A stretch of DNA of 64,000 nucleotides from Phycisphaerales bacterium (GTDB taxonomy: Bacteria > Planctomycetota > Phycisphaerae > Phycisphaerales > UBA1924): positions 186,001-250,000 of the forward strand of contig JACVCL010000001.1 in assembly GCA_016742075.1 (NCBI GenBank), in the 5' to 3' direction. The position numbers and the translations under genes were made by a program. Below are positions 35,312 to 44,527 of this stretch, one piece after another. Below the pieces are notes generated by a model. It was not told the DNA's origin and did not search any database. It worked only from the letters and a program-made list of their open reading frames with translations. Each line of letters starts with the position of its first letter. Position 1 is the first letter of the stretch.

Positions 35312-36432
35312 GTATCCAGTTTGTGTTGACCAGAAGAGTCCCTCTGCGGCGGTTCGATCTCGTCGCGACGATTGCCCGCGAGGAAGCACGTGCTGAACTG
35401 GCACCTGTGCTCGTATGGGCCAAGCAGGAGGTTGATGCGAGTCGGCGGCTCGATCCCGTGTCGCTCGCCCAGCATCTACTCGGGCCTGGTGCCGGAATGA
35501 TCACGGTCGCGAAGCGCTTGCTTCTCATCTGCCGCGATCTCCAGTTGGTCACCGACAACTTCGAAGGGCTCACCGATCAGGGCGTCGCGGCTGCCAAGAC
35601 GGGCAGAGTTCTTCAGCCGGACAAAGGCGAGTGGTCGCTGTGGACTGCCGAAGATCCGCTTCTCCTGTTCCCGATCATCGGCGTAGCGCCACGGTCTGGG
35701 CCCCAGAATGGGAACGAGCAGAGAAAGCGCGATGAACCGCGGCCTCGCGCGGAAGCGTTGCCGGACTGGGTCCGCGACGCCGCGGGCCAGGTGGCCCCGA
35801 TGCTGATTGACGGCCGCCTGGCACGGTTCGACGACATCGCTGCCGCAGCGATCGAGGTGAGCACGACAGACGAACTGGAGGTTCGCTGGACGGTGAGCGA
35901 CAAGCCCGAGCTGCGCGTAGTCGGGAACATCAACGGGCGACACCGGATCGATCAACCGATCACCCGAGGTGATCTTCCAGATGCGAGAACCGTGTGGCAC
36001 GAGCTCTTGGCGTCCAGGCGGCTTGATCGCAGCTGGGATGACAACCGTCAAGCGTTGATGATCCCGTTTGCCGCGGCGACTACAGAGGACGAACGCCTCA
36101 ATATGCGAACAACGCTGGAGTTCGCATCGCCCACTCTCGATGGGGTGGGCTCATTCCGTGACGTGAAGGTACCGAGCATCAGACTGTGTCCGGATTCGAA
36201 CCGCGCCGCGACGGAATGGGCGCGGTATCAGATCGCATCACAGGTCAGCGGGATTCAGACAGTTCGTGTGTTCGAGAGCTTGACGCAGCGGGTACGTTCG
36301 ACGTTTGCCGGGTGGAGTGTGGAGTTCCCGAGCCGGGAAGACTTGGCGCGTCAGTTTGCCGGTAACACCAAACACGACGCTCGATCGCGGTCCTACTGGG
36401 CGGTGCAGGCAGCACTGGATTGGAATCTGTGA
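35308..36432 (+). CDS. Uncharacterised island protein (374 aa)
   Basis: 374-aa soluble protein that I do not recognise. The N-terminal ~110 residues are mainly helical (ARAELAPVLVWAKQEVDASRRLD, MITVAKRLLLICRDLQLVT) and could be a winged-helix-like module; the C-terminal half has mixed beta structure (LEVRWTVSDKPELRVVGNI). No catalytic signature or membrane segment was seen. The ATG overlaps the helicase TGA (ATGA), so it is translationally coupled and probably a dedicated partner of the helicase. 17 nt before the PLD gene. Confidence 0.75.
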   Translation: MSIQFVLTRRVPLRRFDLVATIAREEARAELAPVLVWAKQEVDASRRLDPVSLAQHLLGPGAGMITVAKRLLLICRDLQLVTDNFEGLTDQGVAAAKTGRVLQPDKGEWSLWTAEDPLLLFPIIGVAPRSGPQNGNEQRKRDEPRPRAEALPDWVRDAAGQVAPMLIDGRLARFDDIAAAAIEVSTTDELEVRWTVSDKPELRVVGNINGRHRIDQPITRGDLPDARTVWHELLASRRLDRSWDDNRQALMIPFAAATTEDERLNMRTTLEFASPTLDGVGSFRDVKVPSIRLCPDSNRAATEWARYQIASQVSGIQTVRVFESLTQRVRSTFAGWSVEFPSREDLARQFAGNTKHDARSRSYWAVQAALDWNL

Positions 36433-36449
36433 AGGAGGAGAATCAGACC

Positions 36450-37994
36450 ATGTGGGATCACACCATCGAACACATCGTGGATCAACGCAGCCGGCTCGTT
36501 CCGCCTTTGCTTGTCAGAAACACTGCACCGAATACTGCCGCTAGGCCGATCGTGAAGAGCAGTTGGCGCGTTGCCGCGACAGGCCCGGATCGCTGTGTGC
36601 TCACCGAGGCACTGTCGATCATTCACGCGGCGCAGCAAGTCGTAGTCTTCAGCTCCTTCCTTCTGTCAGATATCGAGATTCAGAGGGCGCTCCTCGAAGC
36701 CGCCGCGCGCGGCTGCCGGGTGTATGGCCTTGTCGCTGCTGAAGCTAAGCTCGATCGCGACGTCAGCGACGAGGATGACTTCGAGACGAAAACTACGGAA
36801 TCCCACAAGCAGATGCTCAACGAGTTTGCCGGGCGCATGCTGATTCGTTCTTCGCCGGCGTTCCACGCCAAGTGCGTGCTCGCTGATCCCGCAACCGCTG
36901 TGGCACGCGGCATTCTGCTCACGGCAAACCTGACGACGGAAGCTCTGACCAGGAACGAAGAGCTGGCGGTGCGTCTGAGCGTGCCCGAAACACAAGAGAT
37001 GTTCGAGCAACTGCGTTACGCGATTTGGGAGATGGCGGAGCGGGAGCTGGTGGGAAAGGGTCAGCTCGACCGCGTCAAGCCCCTCGGAGAGGTCGTGTTG
37101 CCCCAGTCCGCCCAGCGCGTCGTCGCCACGATGGGTGCGCGTTGTCAGATACGGGAAGCGATGTTGGAGATGATCCGCGCTGCACATCGCGGGATCATCG
37201 TCTCAAGCTTCGGCTGGGATGCGGATCATCCGGTTGTCGCCGCACTTTGCAAGAGGGCCGGTGAAGGCCTGCCCGTGACAGTTCTCGCCCGGTATCGGTC
37301 AGCTTCCATTCCGGCGCTGCTGAAGCTCCGAAGAGCCGGGGCAAGGGTGCATTGCTTCACGTGGCTGCACGCCAAGGCACTCGTGTGCGACGATCAGGCG
37401 ATGGTCATGTCGGCCAACCTGCAAAAGCACGGGCTCGACGAGGGCTTTGAGCTCGGCGTGCGCTTGGCCGGTGCGGACTCAGAGGCACTGCGAGAGCTTC
37501 TGCAGTCATGGACAGAACATTCCCAATGGCGAGTTGAGATTCCCGCGACCCTCGGGGACGCGTCCGGGGAGATCGTTCCGCTCTCGCCGAACTCCGTTCC
37601 CAAGAAACCTGAGCCGACGATCCGAATCAAGGCAACCGAAACGGTCACCCTCGATGCAGTCACCGCAAGGTCGGCCGATCGCCTTGAAGAGGCCAAGCTC
37701 TCGGAGGCCAGTGTGCGGCAGGAAGTCGAGCGGCGGGGCATGGCGTGGGTGCATCAGGTCATTGTCAGATATTCACTGCGAGCACCGCGAGTGCCCAGTG
37801 CCGCCAAGCGGGAGGAGCGCTCCAAGGGTGCCAAGGAAGGAGATGGCACCGTCGCCGAGAGGCCAGCGGTGTATCGCCTACCCGACGGGTCGAAAGCCCT
37901 GGGCGCAGGGACCCCGGAGGAGGCAAAGGCCGCCAGACGGGTGGCCGAGAGCCTCGGCATCAAGACCATCCTGGCAGAGGAGCGAGTCTCATGA
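36450..37994 (+). CDS. Phospholipase D-like nuclease with two HKD motifs
   Basis: 514-aa PLD-superfamily protein. Two HxK(x4)D motifs: FHAKCVLADP with downstream LLTANLTTEAL (~residue 138) and LHAKALVCDD with VMSANLQKHGLDEGFELGV (~residue 306), so a single chain holds a complete active site. The C-terminal ~150 residues are variable and charged. Such nucleases act in restriction and defence systems (DISARM DrmC is a PLD protein). ATG 36450 follows a strong GGAGGAG; the track start (TTG 36420) is rejected. Stop overlaps the next start (ATGA). Confidence 0.88.
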   Translation: MWDHTIEHIVDQRSRLVPPLLVRNTAPNTAARPIVKSSWRVAATGPDRCVLTEALSIIHAAQQVVVFSSFLLSDIEIQRALLEAAARGCRVYGLVAAEAKLDRDVSDEDDFETKTTESHKQMLNEFAGRMLIRSSPAFHAKCVLADPATAVARGILLTANLTTEALTRNEELAVRLSVPETQEMFEQLRYAIWEMAERELVGKGQLDRVKPLGEVVLPQSAQRVVATMGARCQIREAMLEMIRAAHRGIIVSSFGWDADHPVVAALCKRAGEGLPVTVLARYRSASIPALLKLRRAGARVHCFTWLHAKALVCDDQAMVMSANLQKHGLDEGFELGVRLAGADSEALRELLQSWTEHSQWRVEIPATLGDASGEIVPLSPNSVPKKPEPTIRIKATETVTLDAVTARSADRLEEAKLSEASVRQEVERRGMAWVHQVIVRYSLRAPRVPSAAKREERSKGAKEGDGTVAERPAVYRLPDGSKALGAGTPEEAKAARRVAESLGIKTILAEERVS

Positions 37995-39424
37995 GCACCA
38001 AGACTGGGACATTGCTCGCATGGCACTCCAAGAACCACGGCCTTGACGTGCTGCGACATGCCCTCAGGCTGTTGAAGGCGAAGGGCCATCCCATTGGGCA
38101 AGTGATCTATCTCAAGAGGAAAGCCGAGCCAGTGGCGGTTGGGCCAGAGTGGGATGGACCTCCGGTCGACATTCGGACCTTGACGGTCAGTGACCCAAGC
38201 AACCACGCGCAGATCTATGAGGCGATCTCTCAGCAGGTGATTCCAGATGTGCAGTCGGTCGCCAACTTGCACGTGAACGTGTCCCCCGGGACGCCGGCCA
38301 TGCACTGCGTGTGGCTTCTGCTACACGCGGGAGGCGCGTTCCCAGGCGGCACCCGGCTGTGGTCGTCGCAGCGGGAAGGGCGGGACGGCCCGGTCCGGAT
38401 CGATCCCGTCGTGTTTCCAATCTCGACGTACCTGGCGGAGATTCGCGAGACCGCGTCCGTGCGTGCACCTGTCGCGCAGTATGACCCCGAAGCGAGGTCA
38501 CCCGCAAGACGCCGGGCGCTTGAGGACATCATGCGTTACGCGGGCGTGGCAGGCGCTCCCTTGCTTGTACTCGGAGAACGTGGCACTGGGAAGACACGCC
38601 TCGTCGAGACGATCGTGGCGAGTATCAAGCGTCGCGGCAACGTCGTCACAGTGCCATGCGGTGCACTCGACTCCACATTGGCAGAGAGTGAACTGTTCGG
38701 GCATGTCAAGGGTGCATTCACCGGAGCCGAGTCGGTGCGCAAAGGGCTCCTCGGCAATGCAGACGGGGGCATTTTGTTCCTGGATGAGGTGCAGGACTTG
38801 CCCACGGGGGTTCAGAGGAAGTTGATCCGATTCTTGCAGGATCGGCATCGCCGATATCGGCAGGTGGGCGGAGACAAGGAGCTCTCTGTCGATGTCGAAG
38901 TTGTCTGTGCCAGCAACATGCCGATTGCCGATCTCGCTGAGCGGCTTGCCCCGGATCTCTTCGATCGTCTGAGCCATCTCATTGTGACGGTTCCTCCGCT
39001 CAGAGACTGCCGGGACGATCTCGTTGACGATTGGGCGCGAGTCTGGCGAGAGTTGCGCGTGACCACGGCGGTGCCCTCCGATCCACCTGTGCACGATCTT
39101 GTGATTGAGGCGCTGGCAACTCATCCGTTTCCGGGCAATCTGCGTGATCTACAGCGTCTGGCGGTCCTCATCACAGCGTGGTGGAATGGCCGCACAGAAG
39201 CAGCTGCTGTGGAGCAGGCAGTCACCGCGTGGCGGCGGAGCGGGAGCGCCATTCGCAGCACAAAGGAGCGCTCGCCTTGGGGCGAAGGCACTCGACGCGA
39301 ACGCATCCGCCATTTCCAGCGTGGGTTGGCTCAGTGGGCTAAGGAGCGGCATGGCACATGGGCCCGAGCCGCAGAGGCCCTAGGCTGCGATGAACGCACC
39401 CTCCGGGAGGATGCAGGCGATTAG
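37991..39424 (+). CDS. Sigma-54 AAA+ activator with RtcR-like CARF sensor domain
   Basis: 477-aa transcription activator. The N-terminal ~170 residues contain LHVNVSPGTPAMHCVWLLLHAGG, matching the conserved ligand-loop pattern of CARF domains (as in RtcR, which controls rtcBA RNA repair). The AAA+ domain has GERGTGKTR (Walker A, ~residue 195), GHVKGAFTGAESVRKG (sigma-54 contact loop) and GGILFLDEVQDLP (Walker B). A short Fis-like HTH ends the protein (WARAAEALGCDERTLRED). It should activate sigma-54 promoters on ligand binding, and one lies in front of this operon. The start overlaps the PLD stop. Not a response regulator: there is no REC domain. Confidence 0.85.
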   Translation: MSTKTGTLLAWHSKNHGLDVLRHALRLLKAKGHPIGQVIYLKRKAEPVAVGPEWDGPPVDIRTLTVSDPSNHAQIYEAISQQVIPDVQSVANLHVNVSPGTPAMHCVWLLLHAGGAFPGGTRLWSSQREGRDGPVRIDPVVFPISTYLAEIRETASVRAPVAQYDPEARSPARRRALEDIMRYAGVAGAPLLVLGERGTGKTRLVETIVASIKRRGNVVTVPCGALDSTLAESELFGHVKGAFTGAESVRKGLLGNADGGILFLDEVQDLPTGVQRKLIRFLQDRHRRYRQVGGDKELSVDVEVVCASNMPIADLAERLAPDLFDRLSHLIVTVPPLRDCRDDLVDDWARVWRELRVTTAVPSDPPVHDLVIEALATHPFPGNLRDLQRLAVLITAWWNGRTEAAAVEQAVTAWRRSGSAIRSTKERSPWGEGTRRERIRHFQRGLAQWAKERHGTWARAAEALGCDERTLREDAGD

Positions 39425-39480
39425 TTTTCCAGTATTCGATCATTTTCCGGCACCGGAAATCGATGGCTCTCTGGAAAACT
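39423..39480. other. Nested perfect palindromes at the end of the activator gene
   Basis: AGTTTTCCAG (39423-39432) pairs with CTGGAAAACT (39471-39480). Inside sit TCGAT/ATCGA arms and TTTCCGG-CA-CCGGAAA. The outer arm overlaps the activator's TAG stop. It could be a terminator, an RNA hairpin, or a protein-binding site between the helicase operon and nurA-herA. Confidence 0.7.
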
Positions 39481-39999
39481 GCGAAGCATCCACCGCCTTC
39501 AGTCCCCGCCGCTTCCCGCCACAGGTGCCCCCCCCGGAACCTGGACCTGAACTTCGGCAGATCGCGAAGCGATTCTGGATTCCACGAACCAGACCGTCGT
39601 CAGCACCTCAGCTCATGCCCGGTTGAATCTGACTCTGCGCAGCGTGCTGGGACTTGATCGTCCAGGCCGTTCAGCAATTGCAGTCGTGCAACTTTCAGGC
39701 ATCGCGATGGCCCCGTCACGGAAATCACCTGGCGACGCCGCTTTGCAGTGCCATGCCGACAGCGCACAACACCCTCGTCATCTCCGGCGATCTGCGTCAA
39801 CAAGACCACTCCCACCATACAAGTGATGTGGAAGGGGCTCACACCGCTAGCTCAAACGCGCCACAAGGGCGGCATCTGTTGCCTGCAACCCTCCCTTCTT
39901 GAAGCCCCCGAGCGGTGGCGGGTCGGCACGCTGCACACACACTACAATCGAGGGTTCCTCGGGTGCTGGTGCACCCGCGACTGCCTGGGAGTTGCCCAC
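39481..39999. other. Non-coding gap between activator and nurA
   Basis: Overlapping small ORFs give no recognisable protein. TACAAT at 39943-39948 could be a -10 for nurA (~52 nt before the proposed start), but no good -35 was found. Confidence 0.4.
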
Positions 40000-41166
40000 T
40001 TGATCGATCCCGAGAGCATCTCCGCACTTCGCTCAGAACTCGCCTCCAGCATACAAGGCGATCGGAGGGTCCTTGACGAGCTCCGGGAGGATGTGCGCCC
40101 GCTCAAGGGGCAGACGCGAAAGATCCAGCCTAGGAGTACGACTGCGATCTCCCTCGTCGGAACTGACGGCGGGAACAACAAAATCGAGTTCGACCCGTTC
40201 ATGGTGCAACTGGTCCGGGTCGTGGACTCGAGCAACAACGAGTACTGCCTGGAGGTCGTGACGCCGACCACCGACCGGTTGGCGGTGAACGCGCGGCATT
40301 TTGACGCTGCCGGCGCGCCCAAGACCGCGCTCGGCCAGATGCTCACTAAACTGCTGCCCGCAGGCGAGCGGTCGATCTGGAACCTCTCGCCGATGATCCC
40401 CAAGCCGCCCGCCCCGGGCGCGAAGATCGAGCCTATATCTCCAAGCTGGGTGCAGGTCTACCGCGAGCTCACCGAGTGGGCAGTGCTGCTGAAGCTCGTC
40501 AGCGAGCTCCAGTACGGATCAGACACGGTGATCATCGCCGACGGCAACCTTCGCAGCAAGGTGTTCAAAGGCGATCTCTTCATCAAGTACCGTCAGCTTC
40601 TTTCGGACGCGATCGAGACCCAGAAGAAAAACAAGCGGAACATTTATCTGGCGGGCGTTTCCAAGGGCAGCAAGGTACTCCAACGGTATCGCCTCGCGAT
40701 GGGGATCGAAGGCGTCCTTCGCACGGACTATCCCGCCTATGTCGAAGTCCCGCGCGAACTGGAGGAGAAATCCTACGTGTGGGGCGAATACGCCCGCGGG
40801 GATGAGGAGGCCGGGAAGCTCGGCGGCGAGGCGAACAAGTTTGTGGGTGGAAAGATGTTCTTTGTGAAGTTCGGCTCGCGTCCGCATGACCCTATCTGGC
40901 CGATCGATATCTTTATCCCCCAAGCCAAGGACGCGCCGACGGTTTTGGGCTATATGCTCGCAGACGCCATTGATGGCTTTCCCGTTCCGTTCTACCCGCA
41001 GTGCCTCCAACGGGCACACGAGAACGCGGCGCTCGTCGACTTCGACATGACCATTCTGCAAGACGAGGTCATCCGGTCAGTCCGGGGGATCCTCGCTGAG
41101 CACGCGGGTCGCCTGGATGAGATGTCCCTGCAGCCGAGCGATCCGGCAGCTGCCCGCTATCGCTAA
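40000..41166 (+). CDS. nurA: NurA-family DNA repair nuclease
   Basis: 388-aa NurA-type 5'-3' exo/endonuclease with an RNase H-like core. SLVGTDGGNNK (metal Asp) lies near residue 54, then VIIADGNLRSKVF near 181, LAGVSKGSKVLQRYR, and a C-terminal acidic strand. It works with HerA in DNA end resection (established in archaea; bacterial pairs also occur in defence islands). No ATG fits. The TTG at 40000 follows GGGAG at 10 nt and begins just upstream of the homologous part; the track's start at 39748 includes non-homologous Cys/His-rich translation. herA follows after 17 nt. Confidence 0.8.
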   Translation: MIDPESISALRSELASSIQGDRRVLDELREDVRPLKGQTRKIQPRSTTAISLVGTDGGNNKIEFDPFMVQLVRVVDSSNNEYCLEVVTPTTDRLAVNARHFDAAGAPKTALGQMLTKLLPAGERSIWNLSPMIPKPPAPGAKIEPISPSWVQVYRELTEWAVLLKLVSELQYGSDTVIIADGNLRSKVFKGDLFIKYRQLLSDAIETQKKNKRNIYLAGVSKGSKVLQRYRLAMGIEGVLRTDYPAYVEVPRELEEKSYVWGEYARGDEEAGKLGGEANKFVGGKMFFVKFGSRPHDPIWPIDIFIPQAKDAPTVLGYMLADAIDGFPVPFYPQCLQRAHENAALVDFDMTILQDEVIRSVRGILAEHAGRLDEMSLQPSDPAAARYR

Positions 41167-41183
41167 GACCCCGGAGGCCACCT

Positions 41184-43319
41184 TTGCAACTGTTTCCCAA
41201 AGACAAGACGATCGGCATCTTCCGCGGCTTCACGGAGGGTGGGTTGGAGTTCCACGCTGATCTTGCGCTGCCATACCAGAGCAACTTCCAGAACATCCCG
41301 ATGCACGGCCAGCTAGTGCTCGTGCAGTTGGAGACGCCGAGCGAAGCAGTGCTGGGGCGAATCACGTCTCTGTCTTCGGATGGCCGCTTGACCGGTGCAG
41401 CGGGCGAAGATTTCAACATTCGCGCCATGCGTGAGTCTCGGAACGTACCGGAACAGCTGCGAGAGGATTACCTCAAGTACCGTGTTGACATCCGGGTACT
41501 CGGTGTGCTTCGAGTGAACGGGGACAAGAAGCTCACATTCGTGGCGTCCCACCGGCGTCTTCCACACGTCGGCAGTCCTGTCGCGTTCGTAGATGATGTC
41601 ATTCTGAAGGAATTGCTGGGACACGACAGTGATGGTGCCATCATCGGCCACTACGCGATGGGAGAGTACGTGTACACGGGTGGCAACGCTGCCGTCGCGC
41701 CCGACGAGTGGGTCCAGCACCTGAACCCGGAGCTCAAGGTCAAGTTCCTTGCCAGCAGTCTCGTATCTCGCCGCACATTCGTCTTCGCACGTGCTGGCTT
41801 CGGCAAATCGAACTTGAATAAGCTGTTGTTCTCTGAGTTGTATCGCAACGACCCGATGTCCCCCCGACGCGGTGGAAAGGAGGTACCTGTCGGGACGATC
41901 ATCTTCGATCCTGATGGGGAGTACTTCTGGCCAGATTTCAAGGACCGCCCCGGTCTGGCCGACGTGCCTCATCTGAGAGACAGACTGGTCGTGTTCACAT
42001 CGCGCAAGATCGAGAGTAAGTACTACATGTCGTTTGTGGCGGCCGGTGTCAAGCTGGACATCCGCACATTGAGTGCTAGTGACGTGATCTCCCTCGCGCT
42101 GTCCCCGGAGAAACAGGATCAGCAAAACGTAGCCAAGCTCCGTGCCGTCCGTGGCCAGAACTGGTCCGACCTTGTCGATCTGGTCTTCAGAGATGGAAAC
42201 TCAGCCAGCATCAACGACATCAAGCGTTTGTTGAACGTATCCCATGACGGCATGAGCGATGTCGAAGTCTTCGCGGCACGAGCGAATCTGACCCGGATCG
42301 TGAACATGCTCCACGATCCTGCTAGTCGTCTGATGGACGCGCTGCTTGCAGCGCTAAAGGAAGGCAAGCTCTGCGTTGTGGACGTGTCTCAGCTTCGCGG
42401 CGGTCCCTCGCTTGTCCTGAGTGGCCTGATCCTGAGGCGAATATTCGACCGCAATCAGGAGGAATTCACAAAGGAAGTGCCGCAGAGCATTCCCACGATT
42501 GCCGTTGTCGAAGAGGCTCAATCGGTGCTGAACGAGAAGGCGTCCGCGGCCCAGCCATATATTGAATGGGTCAAGGAAGGCCGCAAGTACGACCTCGGCG
42601 CGATGTTGATCACCCAGCAACCAGGCAGCATCCCAGGCGAGATTCTGAGCCAAGGGGACAACTGGTTCATCTTCCACCTGCTGTCAGCTGCAGACCTCCG
42701 AAGTGTGAAGGCGGCCAATGCGCACTACAGCGATGATCTCTTGAGCTCGCTTCTGAATGAACCGATTCCCGGGCACGGTGTGTTTTGGAGTAGCGTCGGC
42801 GGCCGGCCATTCCCCATCCCCTTTAGGGCCATGCTGTTTGAGGGTCTCTACAAGACCGTGGATCCCACGTACTCGGCTCCGGCGGTCGATACGTTCGCCA
42901 GTCGGCTGCGCGCGCGACTCGGGGCAGAGGTTGCTGCCGTCACGGCTGCGCCGGCGCACGCGGCGGGTGTGGCGACGTCAGCCACAGGAGGGGTGGCACA
43001 AGGCGACGATGAGGGCGTGCCAGTGGATTTCCGTGCCGTCGCCATCCAGGTTGCCAAGGACAAGCTTCGCCAAGATCAGGAGTTCGTCGAGCAGTTCAAC
43101 CGCACGATTGGTGTTCCGTGGTTCGTTGTCCAGCGAAAGCTGTCCGATCAACTACCTGCGAGCATGACCGATCGGGATGACCTTGCGCTCCAGCTGGTGA
43201 CTGAAGTGCTAACAGAGCTCGCTGGGCAAGAGGGTGCTGGATGGCATCGTGAACGTCGGCAGAAGAAGAACGACCCGTCGAAGACACTCGTATGGGTGGT
43301 CAAAGGGCCCACCCCTTGA
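41184..43319 (+). CDS. herA: HerA-family DNA translocase ATPase
   Basis: 711-aa HerA/FtsK-superfamily hexameric ATPase. N-terminal HAS-barrel-like region, Walker A RAGFGKSNLNKLL (~203), FDPDGEYFWPDF, Walker B TIAVVEEAQSVLNE (~442), sensor-like LITQQPGSIPGEIL, and a helical C-terminus of ~150 residues. It partners with NurA to resect DNA ends. The TTG start at 41184 has GGAGG 7 nt upstream. Its stop is 1 nt from the stop of the convergent methyltransferase. Confidence 0.9.
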   Translation: MQLFPKDKTIGIFRGFTEGGLEFHADLALPYQSNFQNIPMHGQLVLVQLETPSEAVLGRITSLSSDGRLTGAAGEDFNIRAMRESRNVPEQLREDYLKYRVDIRVLGVLRVNGDKKLTFVASHRRLPHVGSPVAFVDDVILKELLGHDSDGAIIGHYAMGEYVYTGGNAAVAPDEWVQHLNPELKVKFLASSLVSRRTFVFARAGFGKSNLNKLLFSELYRNDPMSPRRGGKEVPVGTIIFDPDGEYFWPDFKDRPGLADVPHLRDRLVVFTSRKIESKYYMSFVAAGVKLDIRTLSASDVISLALSPEKQDQQNVAKLRAVRGQNWSDLVDLVFRDGNSASINDIKRLLNVSHDGMSDVEVFAARANLTRIVNMLHDPASRLMDALLAALKEGKLCVVDVSQLRGGPSLVLSGLILRRIFDRNQEEFTKEVPQSIPTIAVVEEAQSVLNEKASAAQPYIEWVKEGRKYDLGAMLITQQPGSIPGEILSQGDNWFIFHLLSAADLRSVKAANAHYSDDLLSSLLNEPIPGHGVFWSSVGGRPFPIPFRAMLFEGLYKTVDPTYSAPAVDTFASRLRARLGAEVAAVTAAPAHAAGVATSATGGVAQGDDEGVPVDFRAVAIQVAKDKLRQDQEFVEQFNRTIGVPWFVVQRKLSDQLPASMTDRDDLALQLVTEVLTELAGQEGAGWHRERRQKKNDPSKTLVWVVKGPTP

Positions 43320-43320
43320 T

Positions 43321-44430
43321 CTATGCGAGCACGGCGTAGAAGTCGTGCTCTTCCTTCGGGGCTGGACCGCCATGCGCGAATTGCGTGGCCTGGCGGCGAC
43401 CGGCGTTCGCATCACCCGCTGAGACCGCCGTGGTGAGTCGCCACCCGGACTCGTCGAGCGAGGCTTTCAGGAGCCCAACTGGATCCACATCTCGGTCAGC
43501 AATTCCGCCAAAGCGGATCACAAGTCTCGCATCGTCAGCGGCATGAGCAGCGATGCCTTTCCAGACCTTTCGCAGGTCATCTGCGAAGGCGTCGGCAGAT
43601 CTGTGGTCCATCTCCCCCTGCGGTGGTCGGTACGCAACTGTAGAGGGTCCACCGAGAAACCAGCTGCGAAGCCATTGGTCCGGAATATACGTCCGCATGC
43701 CATAGTATGGCGGCGACGTGATCGCCCAGCGAAATGTGCGCGTGCCGAACACATCAGCCGTGCGGCTGTCGCCGAGAACCACCTGCGCCGGCGTATGCTG
43801 AGGTCGTTCTGAGAGATACCTGCGAGCTCGTGTTCTGATCACCTCGATTACATCCACAACTGGCGGCTTCATGCGTCGTTTGCGCCAGAAACGAACGGCA
43901 TAGTCGGGCTTTGGTGCGAACGTGCGTGGGCACTGATTGGACAGATGCGACGCGGCCAACTTTGTCCGCGGACCATGAAGCGCTCCGAGGAGTATCGCAC
44001 GCAGCAAGAGCCGTGAATCACTCGAACAGTCCCGCAGTAGCTCCTTTCGGAGCCAGCAGACTTGCTTGAGTACAGAATGCTCGAACGCCAGTTCCCAAAA
44101 CTCACCCTGTGGCACCGTCACCCGCTTGGGCATGGCGTCCAGAATACTCTCTGCCACGCGTACAACGTCGCACACACGTGCATCGGCCAGCTTCGCTTTG
44201 GTTAGCGCGACGGCGACGGGACTGCTGTCGACGCCAAGCGACGAGAGGCCCAGCATCCTCGCCGCGAAGTTCGTGGTTCCGCGGCCGCAGAACGGGTCAA
44301 CTACCCAGTCGCCCCTTCTCGCTCGCCCGCGAAGAACGCGGAGGGGAAAGTCCAACGGGAACATGGTGTAGTACGGGCAAATCGCGTTGAGTGCCCGCAG
44401 AGGTTCGAGTTTGGCGGCTGAGTCAGCCAT
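43321..44430 (-). CDS. DNA methyltransferase (TSPPY-type, N4-cytosine or N6-adenine)
   Basis: 369-aa amino-methyltransferase. Motif I VVDPFCGRGTTNFAARM lies near residue 44 and catalytic motif IV TSPPYYGMRTY near residue 239, an order with the AdoMet motif first. SPPY is typical of m4C or m6A DNA methylases. The first ~25 residues precede motif I. ATG 44430 was chosen over the ORF's 44748 because upstream sequence has no homology. No cognate restriction gene is adjacent; it may mark self DNA for the convergent helicase/NurA-HerA genes. Confidence 0.85.
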   Translation of the reverse strand: MADSAAKLEPLRALNAICPYYTMFPLDFPLRVLRGRARRGDWVVDPFCGRGTTNFAARMLGLSSLGVDSSPVAVALTKAKLADARVCDVVRVAESILDAMPKRVTVPQGEFWELAFEHSVLKQVCWLRKELLRDCSSDSRLLLRAILLGALHGPRTKLAASHLSNQCPRTFAPKPDYAVRFWRKRRMKPPVVDVIEVIRTRARRYLSERPQHTPAQVVLGDSRTADVFGTRTFRWAITSPPYYGMRTYIPDQWLRSWFLGGPSTVAYRPPQGEMDHRSADAFADDLRKVWKGIAAHAADDARLVIRFGGIADRDVDPVGLLKASLDESGWRLTTAVSAGDANAGRRQATQFAHGGPAPKEEHDFYAVLA

Positions 44431-44527
44431 GGTTCGAAGTGTACGTCGAGTTGTTCGGGAAGGCCTCCTCCACCTCACGGGTCGCATGCGAGAGCCACAA
44501 GCGCTCAGCTGAGCTTCAAGAGACAGA

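Noticed and set aside
36420-36449. TTG start of the PLD gene
   Set aside because: ATG 36450 has a strong GGAGGAG SD and adequate spacing.
32675-39424. Canonical DISARM
   Set aside because: No DUF1998 (DrmB) or SNF2-type helicase; the helicase is UPF1-like and a CARF-sigma-54 activator is present instead.
39748-39999. N-terminal extension of NurA in the track
   Set aside because: Cys/His-rich translation without NurA similarity; the TTG at 40000 with GGGAG fits better.
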